From Ypsolopha sequella (Eukaryota; Arthropoda; Insecta; Lepidoptera; Ypsolophidae), in contig OW203990.1 of the NCBI GenBank assembly GCA_934047225.1, positions 21,245,045 through 21,309,044 on the forward strand: 64,000 nt of DNA, read 5' to 3'. Below, piece by piece: positions 48,801-61,492 of the stretch. A program made the translations under genes and the position numbers. Position 1 is the first letter of the stretch; every line of letters starts with the position of its first letter. Under the pieces are notes generated by a model, which ran no database searches, was not told the DNA's origin, and worked only from the letters and a program-made list of their open reading frames with translations.

Positions 48801-49249
48801 TTAGCAGTATCTTAGCTTCCTCTGAATTTGGAGCAGCCAAGGGGCTGTTATAGCCACCTATTTGTAATTCAACATTTTGGACTGACGATCGAAAACAATA
48901 ATGAAAAAGTAAATGAAGTGGATTACACGGTATTTTTGGGTGTCACAATTGACGAAAATTTTAATTGGAAAAAGCATGTTGAGGCTGTTTGTGGTAAAAT
49001 GGATAAATTTGTGTCTCAAAACGCCTAAGAAATACCATATCTCAAACAGCAGCGATCACCGCCTAACATGGGTATGTCTCTTCAGTCAGAGAATATAAAG
49101 TATTCAGTCCTCAACTATGGTTTGATTATGTGGGGGAACTCTGTAGAGGTTAAAAAGGCATTTAGGGTACAGAAAAAGTGTATACGAGCAATTTGTGGCG
49201 CCTGGTATACAGAGAGCTGTTTCCTACCTCTGCCGTGCATGTACATCAG

Positions 49250-49634
49250 GGGTCGGCAACCTTATGACATAGGAGGGCCACAAATGTTACCAGAGGATCA
49301 GCGAGGGCCGCATATAATAAATAACGTATTAGTCAATTTCGTGTCATATTTATTGTACTTTAAAATATAATTTATTATTAAAATGTAATGCGATTTTTGC
49401 GGCTGGATTTGAATTGCATTTTAGACATTGAAATGCGCAGTATTAGGTCAAAATGTGCATCCATTAACTGAGAATAATGCTTGCTTTTTCGTTAGTTCAA
49501 AATAGAAAATGTCTGCTCACACAAATATGTACAACCAAACACAGTTATCATGCAGCGATTGGAAACCTTGAGGGCCGCACCGAAGTGGTTCACGGGCCGC
49601 ATGCGGCCCGCGGGCCGCCGGTTGCCGACCCCTG
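49250..49634 (-). mobile_element. hAT element with perfect 8 bp target duplication
   Basis: Ends CAGGGGTCGGCAACC and GGTTGCCGACCCCTG, flanked on both sides by ATGTACAT. The 8 bp duplication and CAG...CTG ends are hAT rules. About 385 bp; the subterminal parts are GC-rich (GGGCCGCATGCGGCCC). The same end sequence is widespread in animal hAT families of the Charlie type. Confidence 0.92.
49378..49541 (-). pseudogene. hAT transposase C-terminal remnant
   Basis: The minus strand reads VFGCTYLCEQTFSILN, a stop, then RKSKHYSQLMDAHFDLILRI and a terminal stop. This fits the hAT dimerisation (C-terminal) block, where a CE(S/Q)xFS motif is followed by a KxxxRxxLxxxxLxxxLR stretch. The element is therefore an internally deleted copy of an autonomous hAT. 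Confidence 0.75.
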
Positions 49635-49934
49635 ATGTACATTAAAGAGGTTTATTTGTTTGTGGCACAACATAAGGGCTATTTTGTTAAAAATTCAGAC
49701 GCTTATGAAAAGCAAACAAGGTATAAAGATAAGCTGTATACGTCTCAATGTAAATTGGATATATATAAAAATAATGTTTCTTACATGGCGATAAAAATAT
49801 TTAATAAACTGCCATTAGAATTTAAAAGTTTGCCCATAAAAACATTTAAAAAGAAGATACACACATGGCTTCTAGAAAAATGTTATTACGACGTCAAAGA
49901 TTATTTGAATTAATATGGTTGTGAATGAATTTTA

Positions 49935-50741
49935 TAATAATAATAATAAATATGATATATAATAATAATAATACATGATAAGTAAATTTACTTCTGTTAT
50001 AGCATGTTAGTTCTTAAGAGTTAATATTTGCATACTATAATATTATGGTAAAATGTGCTGTACCCAATAACAAAAAGATGTAATAAGACCTATATTTATT
50101 TAAAACGCATGTTTAAGCAAATATAATTTGTAATTACTTACAAAATATTTGTCTTCTTTGGACCTCATTTCGTACACATTCCATTAAAATATGATAGACA
50201 TATCACCCCGCACTCACTGCAGTTTGGTGTGTCTGATTTACGCAACTTATTTAGTGGGATGTGTCCAGAACTTACCATTAAATCATTTCTGTTTCTTTTA
50301 TTATTATCGAACCAGGGGAAGCGAAGTGGGTTGCATTGGATTGTTTTATACCAAATTCACTACTGGTATAGATCAGGATCGCTGATCAAAGTACTCCCTA
50401 GTTTTTACAGAAAATAATTTCGTATCATTGCATAACAAGACAGTTTTCGCCATAATTGGTTTTTCACGAAAAAGTGCGTATTTTGAACAAAAAATATCCA
50501 GGAACATAAATAATTACTTTCTTATCAGAATAACAGCATAATATTTATTTATGCTCCTTATTTCCAAAACTGGTGGACTGAAAAATATGAAAAAAAAATC
50601 ATGGTAATATGTGTTTACGTAAAGATTACAGGAAAAATAAAGAGGTTGAGATATTCACAAAAAAATGACAAAATTAAATTTATCATCCACAATACGGAAC
50701 CCTAGGTACGCGAGTCTGACTCGCACTTGGCCGGTTTTTTC
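49935..50741. other. LINE tail and start of a dispersed repeat
   Basis: TAATAATAATAA tail, then AT-rich sequence. From about 50555 to 50741 comes the inverted copy of the repeat at 54363-54560, ending GAGTCTGACTCGCACTTGGC. Confidence 0.55.
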
Positions 50742-51690
50742 CTATACATATGCTATAAGATCTATTTGTGAACGGAATTTCAAATTTCTAAGAAAGCTGG
50801 AAGTGCCTCGTAGCCTTCCATGGTAAGTCAATTTGGAAATTGACTACGTAAAGGACTAATGTTTGTGTACTGAAATTTGATACGTTACATACTTCTAACC
50901 AAAGCTTTCTTGTTTTCTTTTACACTCATTCGTGACGTCTATAGGCCTTTAACGCTAGAAAAAATATTATTTGCTGTGTAACTTCTAACTAATCGATAAA
51001 TGACGATAACTTTTTTTTCCGTCGTTCGATTTTAATGAAATGAAGCCTATATTCTGCTCGAAATTAAGGCGCTCTTATCCCAAAATCAGTAATTTCAAAG
51101 TCAAATAGAACTTTCAAATATCGTCTAAAACTTCCAAAAAAAAAAATACGCAATATAGTTCGAACCTTTATCTAGGTCTTCCACGCATGTGTTACACGAT
51201 CAGATAAACTTTGCTCGATAGAAATAATTCACGAACACAGCATGTAATAAGACCTTTCAAATCATGCCATTTCCATAATTCCACTCTTTTATTAACGAAA
51301 CATATCTGGTAATATTGCTCTTTAAATTTTCTAGGTCGACCACGTAAGTGGGTTTTAATAAACATATCCCTTATTTTTAAACAATTTAAAAACCGATAAA
51401 AACAACGAGAAAGTACAAAAGTGTGGTTATTTTCTTTACTCCTTACACGTAAAGAAAAAGACAGAGAGTCACTCTTCTGGGATAAGAGCGCCTTAAGCCC
51501 CATCCACCTGTGAAAACTACATCAAAATCCGTTCAGTAGTTTTGGAGATGTGCGCGAACAAACAAACAGAAAGACAGAAAAGATTTCTAAAAATCACTGA
51601 TTTGTATTCTATTACTCTTCTTTAGTCACCCCCTTTCTATTTTATTACTTTTCTCCAATGTACAAACACAGCGGGTTCTACTCTTTTAAT
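50742..51690 (-). repeat. Interspersed repeat family Q, minus copy
   Basis: The reverse complement matches 32380-33095 (GGCACTTCCAG, AGAATATAGGCTTCATTTCA, GTCACGAATGA). Contains an inserted 400 bp with GGATAAGAGCGCC at one end and its inverse at the other (51069 and 51478), another foldback. Confidence 0.65.
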
Positions 51691-52160
51691 ATATGTAACT
51701 ATCGAATTAATGAACTTAAAATATAAACACAATTTAATGTTAAACTAATTAAAAAAATTGTACACACGAAGTAATCAGTAAATTTGGAAACTGAGGGCCT
51801 ACTCCGACGTATATCCATCTCTATCACACTCTCTATGCGTGCGTCAGAGATGGACGTATGCCCGACCGATAAACGACCGACCGAATCTTTTTGGGAGTGC
51901 CGGGCCTGGACGGACGATTCATCTTAGAGTCATTACAACGCAGGGTAACTACTCATATGATATTATCTTTACCTGGGTCTAATTGCGTGATTTTTCCCAA
52001 TAACCACCTAGCCGGAGGCAAATTGTTTTCTAAAACTATGACAGAAATAAATTTCTATGTTTGAACACTTGGCGATTTATCCATCGCAAGGAGATATAAA
52101 TTAACATTATATCATTGCAGTATAGAAACGCAGAAATAAAAGTAAATCTGGATGTGAGGA

Positions 52161-52234
52161 GCTCTGAACCGGGAATCGAACCCGGGACCTCTCGCTTGCC
52201 GGGCGATTGCTCTAACCTCTGAGCTATCCAGGTC
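52161..52234 (-). tRNA. tRNA-Ala-like sequence (gene, pseudogene or SINE head)
   Basis: The minus strand reads TAGCTCAGAGGTTAGAGCA (box A) and GGTTCGATTCCCGG (box B in a perfect T stem). The anticodon stem TCGC/GCGA closes on loop CCGGCAA, giving anticodon GGC. Position 33 is C instead of U and the acceptor stem pairs only partly. These defects and the repeat-rich setting argue for a pseudogene or a SINE-derived copy. Confidence 0.5.
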
Positions 52235-54362
52235 TCAACACAACTCGTGAATTTACCGATGTGCTTTCCCATACTGCAATGTTATTTATAGATACCCACT
52301 TTATGGTGAGCCACTTGGCGCCTAGAGGCGTTTTCTAAAACTACAACGTTGCAATTTTCGTCTCCACGGACAAAAACCGATTACAGAAAAAGTCAAGTTT
52401 ACTACAAGGGAAGTAATATTTAATGTCCATATCCACTTTTTTATTCAGTTGGTCAGTTTGAATGAAAAATAAAGAAAATAAATGTTTTATTTTTACTTTG
52501 AAATTGTATAAAAATGTAGTTTTAACCGCCTTGGGGCAGTATTTACTCAAAATATGGAAAAACTATACAAATTCAAATTCAAATAGTTTATTTTGTAAAG
52601 TAGGTATATGTGGGCGCTTGTTGTCTCGAAGATGACAATAAGTATTTTCATAATTTTAGAAACGTTAGATAATTGATTATTTCCTCAAAGTTATATATAG
52701 AATTAATATGTAATGTTCTTGGCCTGCGTTAAGCAATGTTTATGGTCAATACTAGCAAAATGCTATAACACTGTAATATTTGGGCAATTCGTTTGTAATT
52801 AATCCATAATTATTATTTATCTTCAGTAAAATTGATAACAGTGATTTTCTTATAAGTTATAATTTAATAAGTAGCATAGACCTAGACTTGTGATAGCTGT
52901 GTGATAATGATAAGTGATACCTTCCTTTCGCGGCATTTACTAAAAGTGTTTATTCGATTAATTTATGTGTAATTATTGTTTCTTATCTTGTAATCTGGCA
53001 TGATTATGGTTTTTATATAGATTATAAGCAAAATAATCACATAACTCTTATTCTATGTGAATTTCAATATATTGGTCCGACATGCGACTAATCAAAACAC
53101 TGTCTGATAATAAATATAGTTTATTAAGGCCCCAGACTCTCTTTGCAACATTTCGCTTTCATCTTACCTGAGGCTTTAGAAGTGGCGCTCCCCCCGCTGC
53201 ATTAAGATGTTAGAGACCGCACCTGAATGTTGCTCTACTTCGTTAAATGAGTGTACGATTACTTTAAAATTTGACATGTGAAGATTTTTAATTATTCAAG
53301 TAACGGTAATTTACAAAGTTTGGTTTGTTTATCGGAACAAACAAAATGAATTTGCAAAAGCAAAATAAACAAAAGTAAATCTACCTGGAATAGATGGCTT
53401 ATTGGTAGCAGTAAGAGTGATTAGTATTTAGACACAATACATTTTATAGGTCATGCAATTATTTGCAGATTTTTACCGAAGGGGTGTCAAGAGGTTTTCC
53501 GAGTGTGAACTGTGAGATGCAAGTCATAAGTCCACCCATACGTGTACCTATAAGTACACCCGCGTTTCTCTGACGATTATTACGTCTTAACGTGATGAGC
53601 CCTATCGCTCTAAGGAAACCTGCATGCCCTAAAAAGCGTGTAGTTGTGCCCGAAAATTTATTCATCAAGATTTTCATTTAACTAATGCCTGACATAAAAA
53701 ATACCTTTTTAAAATTTGGAAATGTAGAAAATTTATAATCAAATCGTAACAATGAAAATATTTAAAATTATATATTCCTAATACTCACACACATATTACA
53801 ATCAGTTCTTTAAGTAATATAATATCAAAATTAGAAACTCTTACGGTAATTAAGTGTCTGTCAGTTTGTGTGTCCATGATTATGACTAAAGTGCAATAAA
53901 AAAGGTAAAAAATGTGATGTTTTAATGATGAGAACCGCAGCTGCGTACGTTCTTTTGTTTTGATGCATTATTGTCTAGCACGTTGTTATCTCGACTGTCG
54001 GTTTTAGTGACTTCGATAGCTTATTAAGATATTTTTAATAAAAGTAAGTAAAGTAATAAAAAGGATGTAGCTTCGGCTTTAGTTATTCCAAAAAGTGGCA
54101 ACAGCGTTGCTGGTATAAAATTTGTGTCACGCCATCCCCGTGGGTTTTTTAGACCACAACTTCTAAAATACAGCTTTACGGGTTTTCGAATTAACACACA
54201 TTAACATAACTTAATCTAAGCGAATTAGGGCATGCAATTATTCGCAGATTTTTACTATCCGGATAACCGGATACTTATGGTAAAAATTAAGGGTAGTAAT
54301 AAAAGCTCCGAAAACTAAATTAAAACTGCCCAAAAAAACGGCCTACCGCAAACATCTTGAAA
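52235..54362. other. Repeat-rich stretch without a gene
   Basis: Holds a LINE 3' terminus on the minus strand at 52565-52640 (CAAATTCAAATAGTTTATTT). An inverted relative of the repeat at 1003-1150 lies at 53480-53625. A pair of CATGCAATTATT(T/C)GCAGATT words lies at 53453 and 54232. Otherwise nothing. Confidence 0.5.
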
Positions 54363-54560
54363 AAAAACCGGCCAAGTGCGAGTCAGACTCTAGTCAGAAC
54401 CTAAGGGTTCCGTATTGTGGATGATAAATTTAGTTTTATCATTTTTTTCGTGAATTTCTCCACCGCTTTATTTTTTCTGTAATTCTTACGTAAATATTAC
54501 CATGATTTTTTCATATTTTTCGGTCCACCAGTTTTGGAGATAAGAGGGGGGACATACATT
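54363..54560 (+). repeat. Dispersed repeat starting AACCGGCCAAGTGCGAGTC
   Basis: AACCGGCCAAGTGCGAGTCA, then GGGTTCCGTATTGTGGATGA. This word set is a frequent dispersed repeat of moth genomes. Relatives here are 24030-24112, 50555-50741, 62188-62480 and 62718-62912. Confidence 0.7.
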
Positions 54561-56640
54561 TTTTTATAGATTTTCAAGGATTTCTCGAAATAGATGCAAT
54601 TAAATATAGCCAAACTATATATTATTACAATAAGCTTTTTAATACCTACAATGTGATACCCATATTATATTTTTATAAATATTTTTTTTTATTTATTCTA
54701 CTTTTTTATATTTTTAAATCACTATAGTTTTCCCGGTTATTGGTCAGTTATAATCTATAATGGACATTTTTTTCATATTTTTCGGTCTTAAAGATTTCAC
54801 AAAACCAGTGCCAGTAAATATAGTAAAAGTATATATTTTTACAATAACCTTTTTAGTGTCTACAGTTGGATACCCATGTTGTATTTTTAGGATATTTTTT
54901 ATTTTTCTCACTTTTGTTTTGAAAATATTTTAAACAATTTCAAATTTTTCATATTTTTTTACAATGTAATATGTAGGCAAATTAATGCTATTTTTGTGCC
55001 AAATTTCATGTCTTTATCTTTACGGTGCTAAAGTTATGATGCTGTGAAATACGGACGGACGTAGATTAGACTTTATTTTATCGAAACAGGGATTTCTTAA
55101 AATATTCAAAAAATATTTTATCCATAGTTGTTTACTTATTAAATGATAAGTGTAATATTCAAGTAGAGCAACTTTCATGATACAGTTCGCCTCTCCATAA
55201 GAATCTACGCGAGGGAAAGGGAGCAACCGTGCGAGCGGGAGGTAAAATGACGTCGAGCTACACGACACACGTCTGAACGCTGCGATGTCCCAGCGAAACT
55301 GAGAGAAATTTCGACGCGTTTTGTGTTTTAAACTCTCGATAAGTTTCGATTTGATAAATGTTCTTAAAATAATTTTTTAAATACCTTTTTTTGTTATTTC
55401 ACTTATTAATAATTCTATTCTTTGTGTTTTAAATTTGACTACGTTAAACGATAGTTTTCCGGTAGAAAAAAAATATTTTATCAGTGGTTAAATTCATAAA
55501 ATCACAACTACTTAAAGCACTCGAAATAAGAAAACTAAAGTATTATCCAAAAAAGTAACCAAGTAAGATTATTGTTGAAGATATGGGAATAAATGTTACC
55601 TGAATAAATTTCTTGTTTTTGTCATAATTTTTACGTGACGTGTGCATGAATGAGACTCTCAACGCGTAGAACATAAATAAAGGTTAAAGCCTAAAAAACC
55701 TATTAAAAAGTAGCATTAAAGTAACTGAAAAAATAAGTTTTGAAATCTTCAAATTCCACACTATAAATTAACGTAAAACGTATTTTATTTATTGCTTTCT
55801 TACTAACTAAAATAAAATCTTTCTTTTCTGATAATTCTGCAAGAATACTGATTTTTAGGGGACTGGAGCCTTAATATGAAGCTTTTTGAGGTTTTTGCTA
55901 TATCGAATTGTTTTTCTAAATTACAAAAGTAATACTTCAGTAATTGGTTTTAGTAAATGTGATTATTTTAAATAATTAAATAAATAGAATAGCTTTATTG
56001 ACTTTGTGATATAAAACAGAGGTGGCGCGCTGATATTGTAACATTTCTTCTCTGCGACTATAAGAATTAAACGATTGTCATCTGTATCGTCGTTTATATT
56101 CTGTGGACTCCCAGTACCATGCCTCACGATTTGCGCCCACATATACATACATTGAAATTTGGGGTAACTGTACAAGTATTAAGGCCCTGCCATTCCAAAA
56201 TGAGCATTTTGTTTAATTAATATTGTCAGTTCGATATCTCCTTCAAATACAAGTTAAATATATGTTACAAAAGAGGATATACTCTAAACACAAGTTGATC
56301 TAAAAACGTAATTGAGTTAACTTTACTCAGTAGATAAAAATCACAAAGTAAGCTCCTCAAATTGCGAATAAATGTGTTTATAGCAAAGGTGTTCAACGGA
56401 GAGAATTAAAACTTTTCCTGAATTTTCTTTACAGATAACTAAAGACACTTATTGACACATTTTTATTTTTTTCTCAATACTTTTTCAGAAATTCCAGAAA
56501 AACCTCGCAAATTTACCGATTATGCGTGCTCGCAGCGCACGAAGCGAGCGTTCTAATGTAGACTTTCTGACAATATCATTGAGTTCAAAATTATTTAATA
56601 CGATTATTGTGTTGGATGCGTAGGGATGCGATGGCCGCGG
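54561..56640. other. AT-rich stretch, no gene seen
   Basis: The first 500 bases continue the dispersed repeat (two TTTTTCATATTTTTCGGT words). A GC-richer patch lies at 55190-55310. A fragment at about 55985-56165 looks like another dispersed repeat. No coding evidence. Confidence 0.5.
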
Positions 56641-56644
56641 AGTC

Positions 56645-57043
56645 TTGCGCTCTTCCCTTAATAGTATTCTAATCCTCCAAAAGAAAGCAGTCAGATTAAT
56701 TGATAAAGCTCAATACCGTGATCACTGCAAACCTCTATTCGTTAAACACAAGATACTTACAGTAATCGCTCTTTATATTTATCTCGTATGTAGTTATATT
56801 TTTCAAAATCGACATACTTATCAAACTGTGGGTAAAAATCAGAAAGACCTTAGAAATAGAAAAAGCAATCATCTAAAAGCCCCTACGCCAAATTATACAA
56901 CATTCAGCAAAAGTTTGAGTTATACTGGGATTAAAATTTACAATAAACTAAGTAATGATATTAAGGACAGTGCAAACCTAAAATTATTCAAAAAAAAACT
57001 TAAATCGTATTTGGTGGAAAGACCTTTCTATACTATAAATTAA
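56645..57043 (+). pseudogene. LINE RT C-terminal fragment
   Basis: The + strand reads LNSILILQKKAVRLIDKAQY, FVKHKILTVIALYIYLVCSY and GIKIYNKLSNDIKDSANLKL, stop 57041-57043. This is the RT C-terminal region (QKKxxR...; IYNxLP-type block) of Jockey/CR1-like LINEs, 5' truncated. Confidence 0.75.
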
Positions 57044-57384
57044 TTCTATAATGATTGATGAAAATCTTATCATTTCCTAATTTTTAATCTAAATTGAGTA
57101 TTCTGACAACTAAATTGTTACAATTTTATATATATACCTATATTTTTTAATAAGTAGAACATTTTTAAACTTATATTTTATAAAATATTAATTTCTGTCA
57201 TATTAATTTCTTGTTCGTAAATCTTCTTGTTGCTGTGATAATTATTATTCTGATTATTACTAAGTACCTGACATATTTTAAATTATATTTAATTACTACC
57301 TTTTTCTTATAATAAAATGATTTGTGTGCCAGGTGTGGCTTTAATCTGCAAATAAATGATATGATTATGACATAATACACTTTT

Positions 57385-57427
57385 TACGAGTCAAATTTAA
57401 TCTTATAAATTTATTTATTTTATGTAG

Positions 57428-57475
<48 letters not shown>

Positions 57476-57578
57476 TACCATTAAAATGATAGGTAAAATT
57501 CATATCATACAAGGTGACATCCAATCAACCGCCCGAACCCATGCCGGAGACCCGGCCAGGGACCAGGAACAAGGTTCA
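57385..57578 (-). repeat. LINE 3' UTR fragment related to 21850-22045
   Basis: Shares GTCAAATTTAATCTTATAAA, TATGTAGCAATATATATA and ATCCAATCAACCGCCCGAAC with the 3' UTR at 21850-22045. It has a (TA)n run at 57429-57480. Confidence 0.7.
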
Positions 57579-57971
57579 TACAATTACTATCATACAATTT
57601 TTTAATGATCTTCTCCTGAAGCATATTTTCCGCACTGGCCCGAGACGAACAAACAAAGCTCTTAAAGATGTAATATCCTGGTTAAAAGCAAATAACTTGA
57701 AAATCAATATATATAAAACGAAACATATTCAGTTTCATAACTACAGAGCTAAACCACTAAATATTAAAATGCCAATATTTGAAAATGAATTTCTTGAAGA
57801 GTTTGGTTTTACGGTTTTCCTTGCTAATTATATTGATAAACAAAGTAGCTGGAATGAATATATCGCTTATGTATGTAAAAGGATAGACAAATTTAGGTAC
57901 GCCTTAAAAAGGATCAGACAGGTTGTCTCAAAAGAGGCTGCGATGGATGTATATCACGGACATAATATTGG

Positions 57972-58435
57972 GGCGAATGGATATGCCAACTGCAATTTGG
58001 ACCTGTCTTTGAAGACCTACTCCTCCCCCACGGGTGGTCCAAAAACTTTCATAAAAATATATGATAAGCATTATAGAGTCAAACAAACTGTTTTTCTATT
58101 GTAAGTTTTGCCAAAAAAAAACGAAAGTCATCGAAAGTTTCACATGATTAACAAAAGAATTCTCTTACTCCTTCCAAACGCCTAAAGTGATTTAAATTAT
58201 TATTTCACAAAATTATAGGAAATTTTTAGATCAAAAAAATATAAGTTCAAAACTTTTTTCCATTCATGGCGTCCATGTGAAAAGTATTATTTTGTCCTAT
58301 TTTGCGCTAGCTGGAGACGCAGTGGTTGTCGTAACAGCCACTTTTCAAGGCACACTGAAATGAACATTATTTCAATGTCGTTTCCGTTGATATTTGTACC
58401 GACACACATCGGGTTGCTTATTTAGCGTGGTCATA
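57972..58435. repeat. 475 bp repeat family P, copy 2 inside LINE
   Basis: From GGGCGAATGGATATGCCAAC to TTTAGCGTGGTCATAC. LINE coding stops just before it and resumes just after, so these edges mark the true ends of the element. Confidence 0.88.
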
Positions 58436-58561
58436 CTCCATAAGATATGGGATCATTATATGGGGTGATTCTGTAGATTTGATTAAGGCATTCAAGAAGC
58501 AAAAATGTTGTATAAGGATACTTATACAACATTTTTGTTATATTATCTTCGACAAGAATGT

Positions 58562-58800
58562 TATACACGGTGTAACAGAAAGGTGTAACCATATTTGAAG
58601 AGCTTATTCATTCAATGGTATAGAACAACTTTTACTATGGAGCCTCCCATACATTACGGCAGAGCGGCATTGCATTTTTCTATGAAACAGTAAATTTTTT
58701 TTTTTCGGGTTACAGAATTTGTTCCATAGTAAAAGTTGTTCTATACCATTGACTGAATAAGGTCTTTAAATATGGTTACCTTTCTGTTACACGTTGTATA
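58562..58800. mobile_element. MITE family F, copy at 58.6 kb
   Basis: TATACACGGTGTAACAGAAA to TTCTGTTACACGTTGTATA, inserted in the LINE. Confidence 0.92.
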
Positions 58801-58844
58801 TATGAGTATAAATACGTTTAATGAATTACCAAAAGACATACAGT

Positions 58845-59748
<904 letters not shown>

Positions 59749-59831
59749 AGGGTACAAATATTACCTTTAAACACAAACTTAAGAATTTTTCATTAAAGAA
59801 CTGTTATACAATTAATGAATATTTTGGTTAA

Positions 59832-60261
59832 GATGTTACCATGGCTACACATTGTTATTATATATACTACATATATTCCATGGCCGACCATTTAAATTCA
59901 AATTATGTGATTTAATTGTTTTAAAAATGCTCTATGTGTGAAAATATGTGTATTTTTTGTTGTATGATTTTAATTTAATAGATTGTAAAGATTTAACATT
60001 TATAATAAATATTTGTACGCCATTGTATGGTGGAATTTATTGAAACGGATTTATACATAGCAACTATTGTAAACCCAAATTCTTACGAATAAACAATTTA
60101 CTTAGGTACTTACTTGTTTTATTTGGATGCTATAATAAGATGATTTCTGCATGCGTGTGACGTTCTCTCCTCGGATCTATTTTATTTTATCAGTGTTATG
60201 TATTTACTCGTACGAGTAGGACAATTATATAATTGAAATTAATTATGAAATTAATTGAAAT
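59832..60261. other. Upstream region of the CLIP protease
   Basis: LINE 3' UTR remnant, then AT-rich sequence with a direct repeat of TATAATTGAAATTAATTATG at about 60228-60270. No gene. Confidence 0.5.
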
Positions 60262-60297
60262 TATATAATTGCCTAAATCATGTTCAGATTTACCAGT
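60262..60297 (+). promoter_or_regulatory. Candidate core promoter of the CLIP protease
   Basis: TATATAA at 60262-60268 and a CAGTCA initiator-like site at 60294, 32 bases downstream and 34 bases before the ATG. Spacing fits an arthropod TATA/Inr pair. Confidence 0.4.
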
Positions 60298-60327
60298 CAA
60301 TAATATAACTTTTTCAATTGTTTAGAA

Positions 60328-60582
60328 ATGTCACAATCAAGATTATTGTGTTTAGTTTTCGTACTTTTATGTGTGAATTTGGTTAAGTCATTGTGGGAAG
60401 GTGAGTGTTTTCTTGATAACCTAAAGATAACAGTTCTAGGTAAGTGTAGAGGGCACAAAATATACTTTGCGTTTTCAGGAGACCCTTGCTCTACGAAGGA
60501 CAAATTGCTAGGTGTCTGCAGAAATGTGACCGACTGTCCATACGCCATCCAGCTGATAGGGATTGATCATGTTAAACCAACT
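60328..60582 (+). CDS. CLIP protease exon 1
   Basis: Start ATG in TTTAGAAATG. 85 codons, signal peptide and first half of the CLIP domain (CRNVTDCPYAIQLIG). Donor AACT/GTGAGT. Confidence 0.9.
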
Positions 60583-61492
60583 GTGAGTAGATATATATGT
60601 ACCTACTTGTTTATTCTGCTTATCATGTGGTTGACTTCAAATATACAGTAGGTATGTCAAACATTTTTATGACCAGCCTAGGGACCTAGACAAAACAATC
60701 TTCGACTTAAGGCTCCGTACCAAGCTAAATACACATTTAATTTATGTACCAACGAAGAAATTGCCGCAGACCCACTTTTCGCTCTTATCACCATGCAATA
60801 CGGGCTAAAAGTGGGCCAGCGTATTTTTCCTTGATAGTACTATTAGTAGTTTATTATCGTATCTAAAATACAAAAAAAAAAACGTTATTAAAAAGAACAT
60901 ATATAATACATTTTTAGATCTGAAAACGTGATTTCATCGACTTCGCTCGATAGAAAAAATCTCTAAGTCAGCTTAAAAAAAATCTCAAAATGGCGTTATA
61001 TACAAACCTATTATTGACTGTATTTTTAAAGCTATTATTAAGACATTTGCAGAAGGATTTTTAATGAGATGTCCTAATATAGCTGCAAATTAAAAATAGC
61101 TAATGTTTTGCATGCGCGGCTGTTGATTAGAGTAGGATAGACAATTTCAAAACAAAAACAGGACGGCAGTTTAACTTGATTGGAATTTACGGAGAAATTG
61201 TTTGCGATAACAATAAACATTAAGATTAATTTAACTCTACAGAATACAGCCTAGAGAATAGGATTAATTTAGTTGAGTATTGTATGCAAATATAGAATTG
61301 ATGCTAGCCAGAGGATGACGCGATGAAGAATAACGATTTAATCAAAAATAAATCTTCCCCCAGCATTGCGCATATCACAAGAACGGCGAAGAAGTTGTCT
61401 GCTGTCCCATCAAAGACAATCTTCACGCGACTGGTCGGTACCTTAACGTCTTCGGCGATACCCAGGACGGAGTCATTCGTTCCAATAATTTG
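60328..61492 (+). CDS. CLIP-domain serine protease, first two exons (3' end outside window)
   Basis: Exon 1 (60328-60582) and exon 2 (61364-61492) join in phase 0 and give 128 residues. A signal peptide (MSQSRLLCLVFVLLCVNLVK) is followed by a CLIP domain. Its six cysteines appear as DPC, GVC, TDCPYAI, HCAY and VVCCP, the disulphide-knot spacing of insect clip proteases. Two further cysteines (GEC, GKC) precede it. CLIP proteases are secreted zymogens of the haemolymph cascades for melanisation and Toll activation. The catalytic domain would follow in exons beyond 64000. It could instead be a clip-domain protease homologue lacking the active Ser; this cannot be told here. Same strand as the protease at 66-23032. 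Confidence 0.88.
60583..61363 (+). other. CLIP protease intron 1
   Basis: 781 bp, AT-rich; nothing recognised. Confidence 0.7.
61364..61492 (+). CDS. CLIP protease exon 2
   Basis: Acceptor TTCCCCCAG. 43 codons, HCAYHKNGEEVVCCP closing the CLIP domain and the start of the linker. Donor TTTG/GTAAGT. Confidence 0.92.

Larger units (their letters stand above)
48829..49916 (+). pseudogene. Jockey-like LINE RT fragment split by a hAT element
   Basis: The + strand reads VNEVDYTVFLGVTIDENFNW, KKHVEAVCGKMDKF, then after frame changes RLRNTISQTAAITA, VLNYGLIMWGNSVEVKKAFR, and after the insertion QCKLDIYKNNVSYMAIKIFN and LLEKCYYDVKDYLN, stop 49914-49916. Only the RT thumb and C-terminal part exist. 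It is interrupted by the hAT element at 49250-49634 and by a 22 bp micro-insertion at 49087-49108. A (TAA)n tail follows at 49935-49975. Confidence 0.85.

Noticed and set aside
52036..52272. 78-codon minus ORF with RLEQSPGKREVPGSIPGS
   Set aside because: This peptide is the usual false translation of a tRNA-like sequence.
61390..61492. Catalytic domain start of the CLIP protease within the window
   Set aside because: After exon 2 no exon with an activation site or His motif could be found up to 64000.
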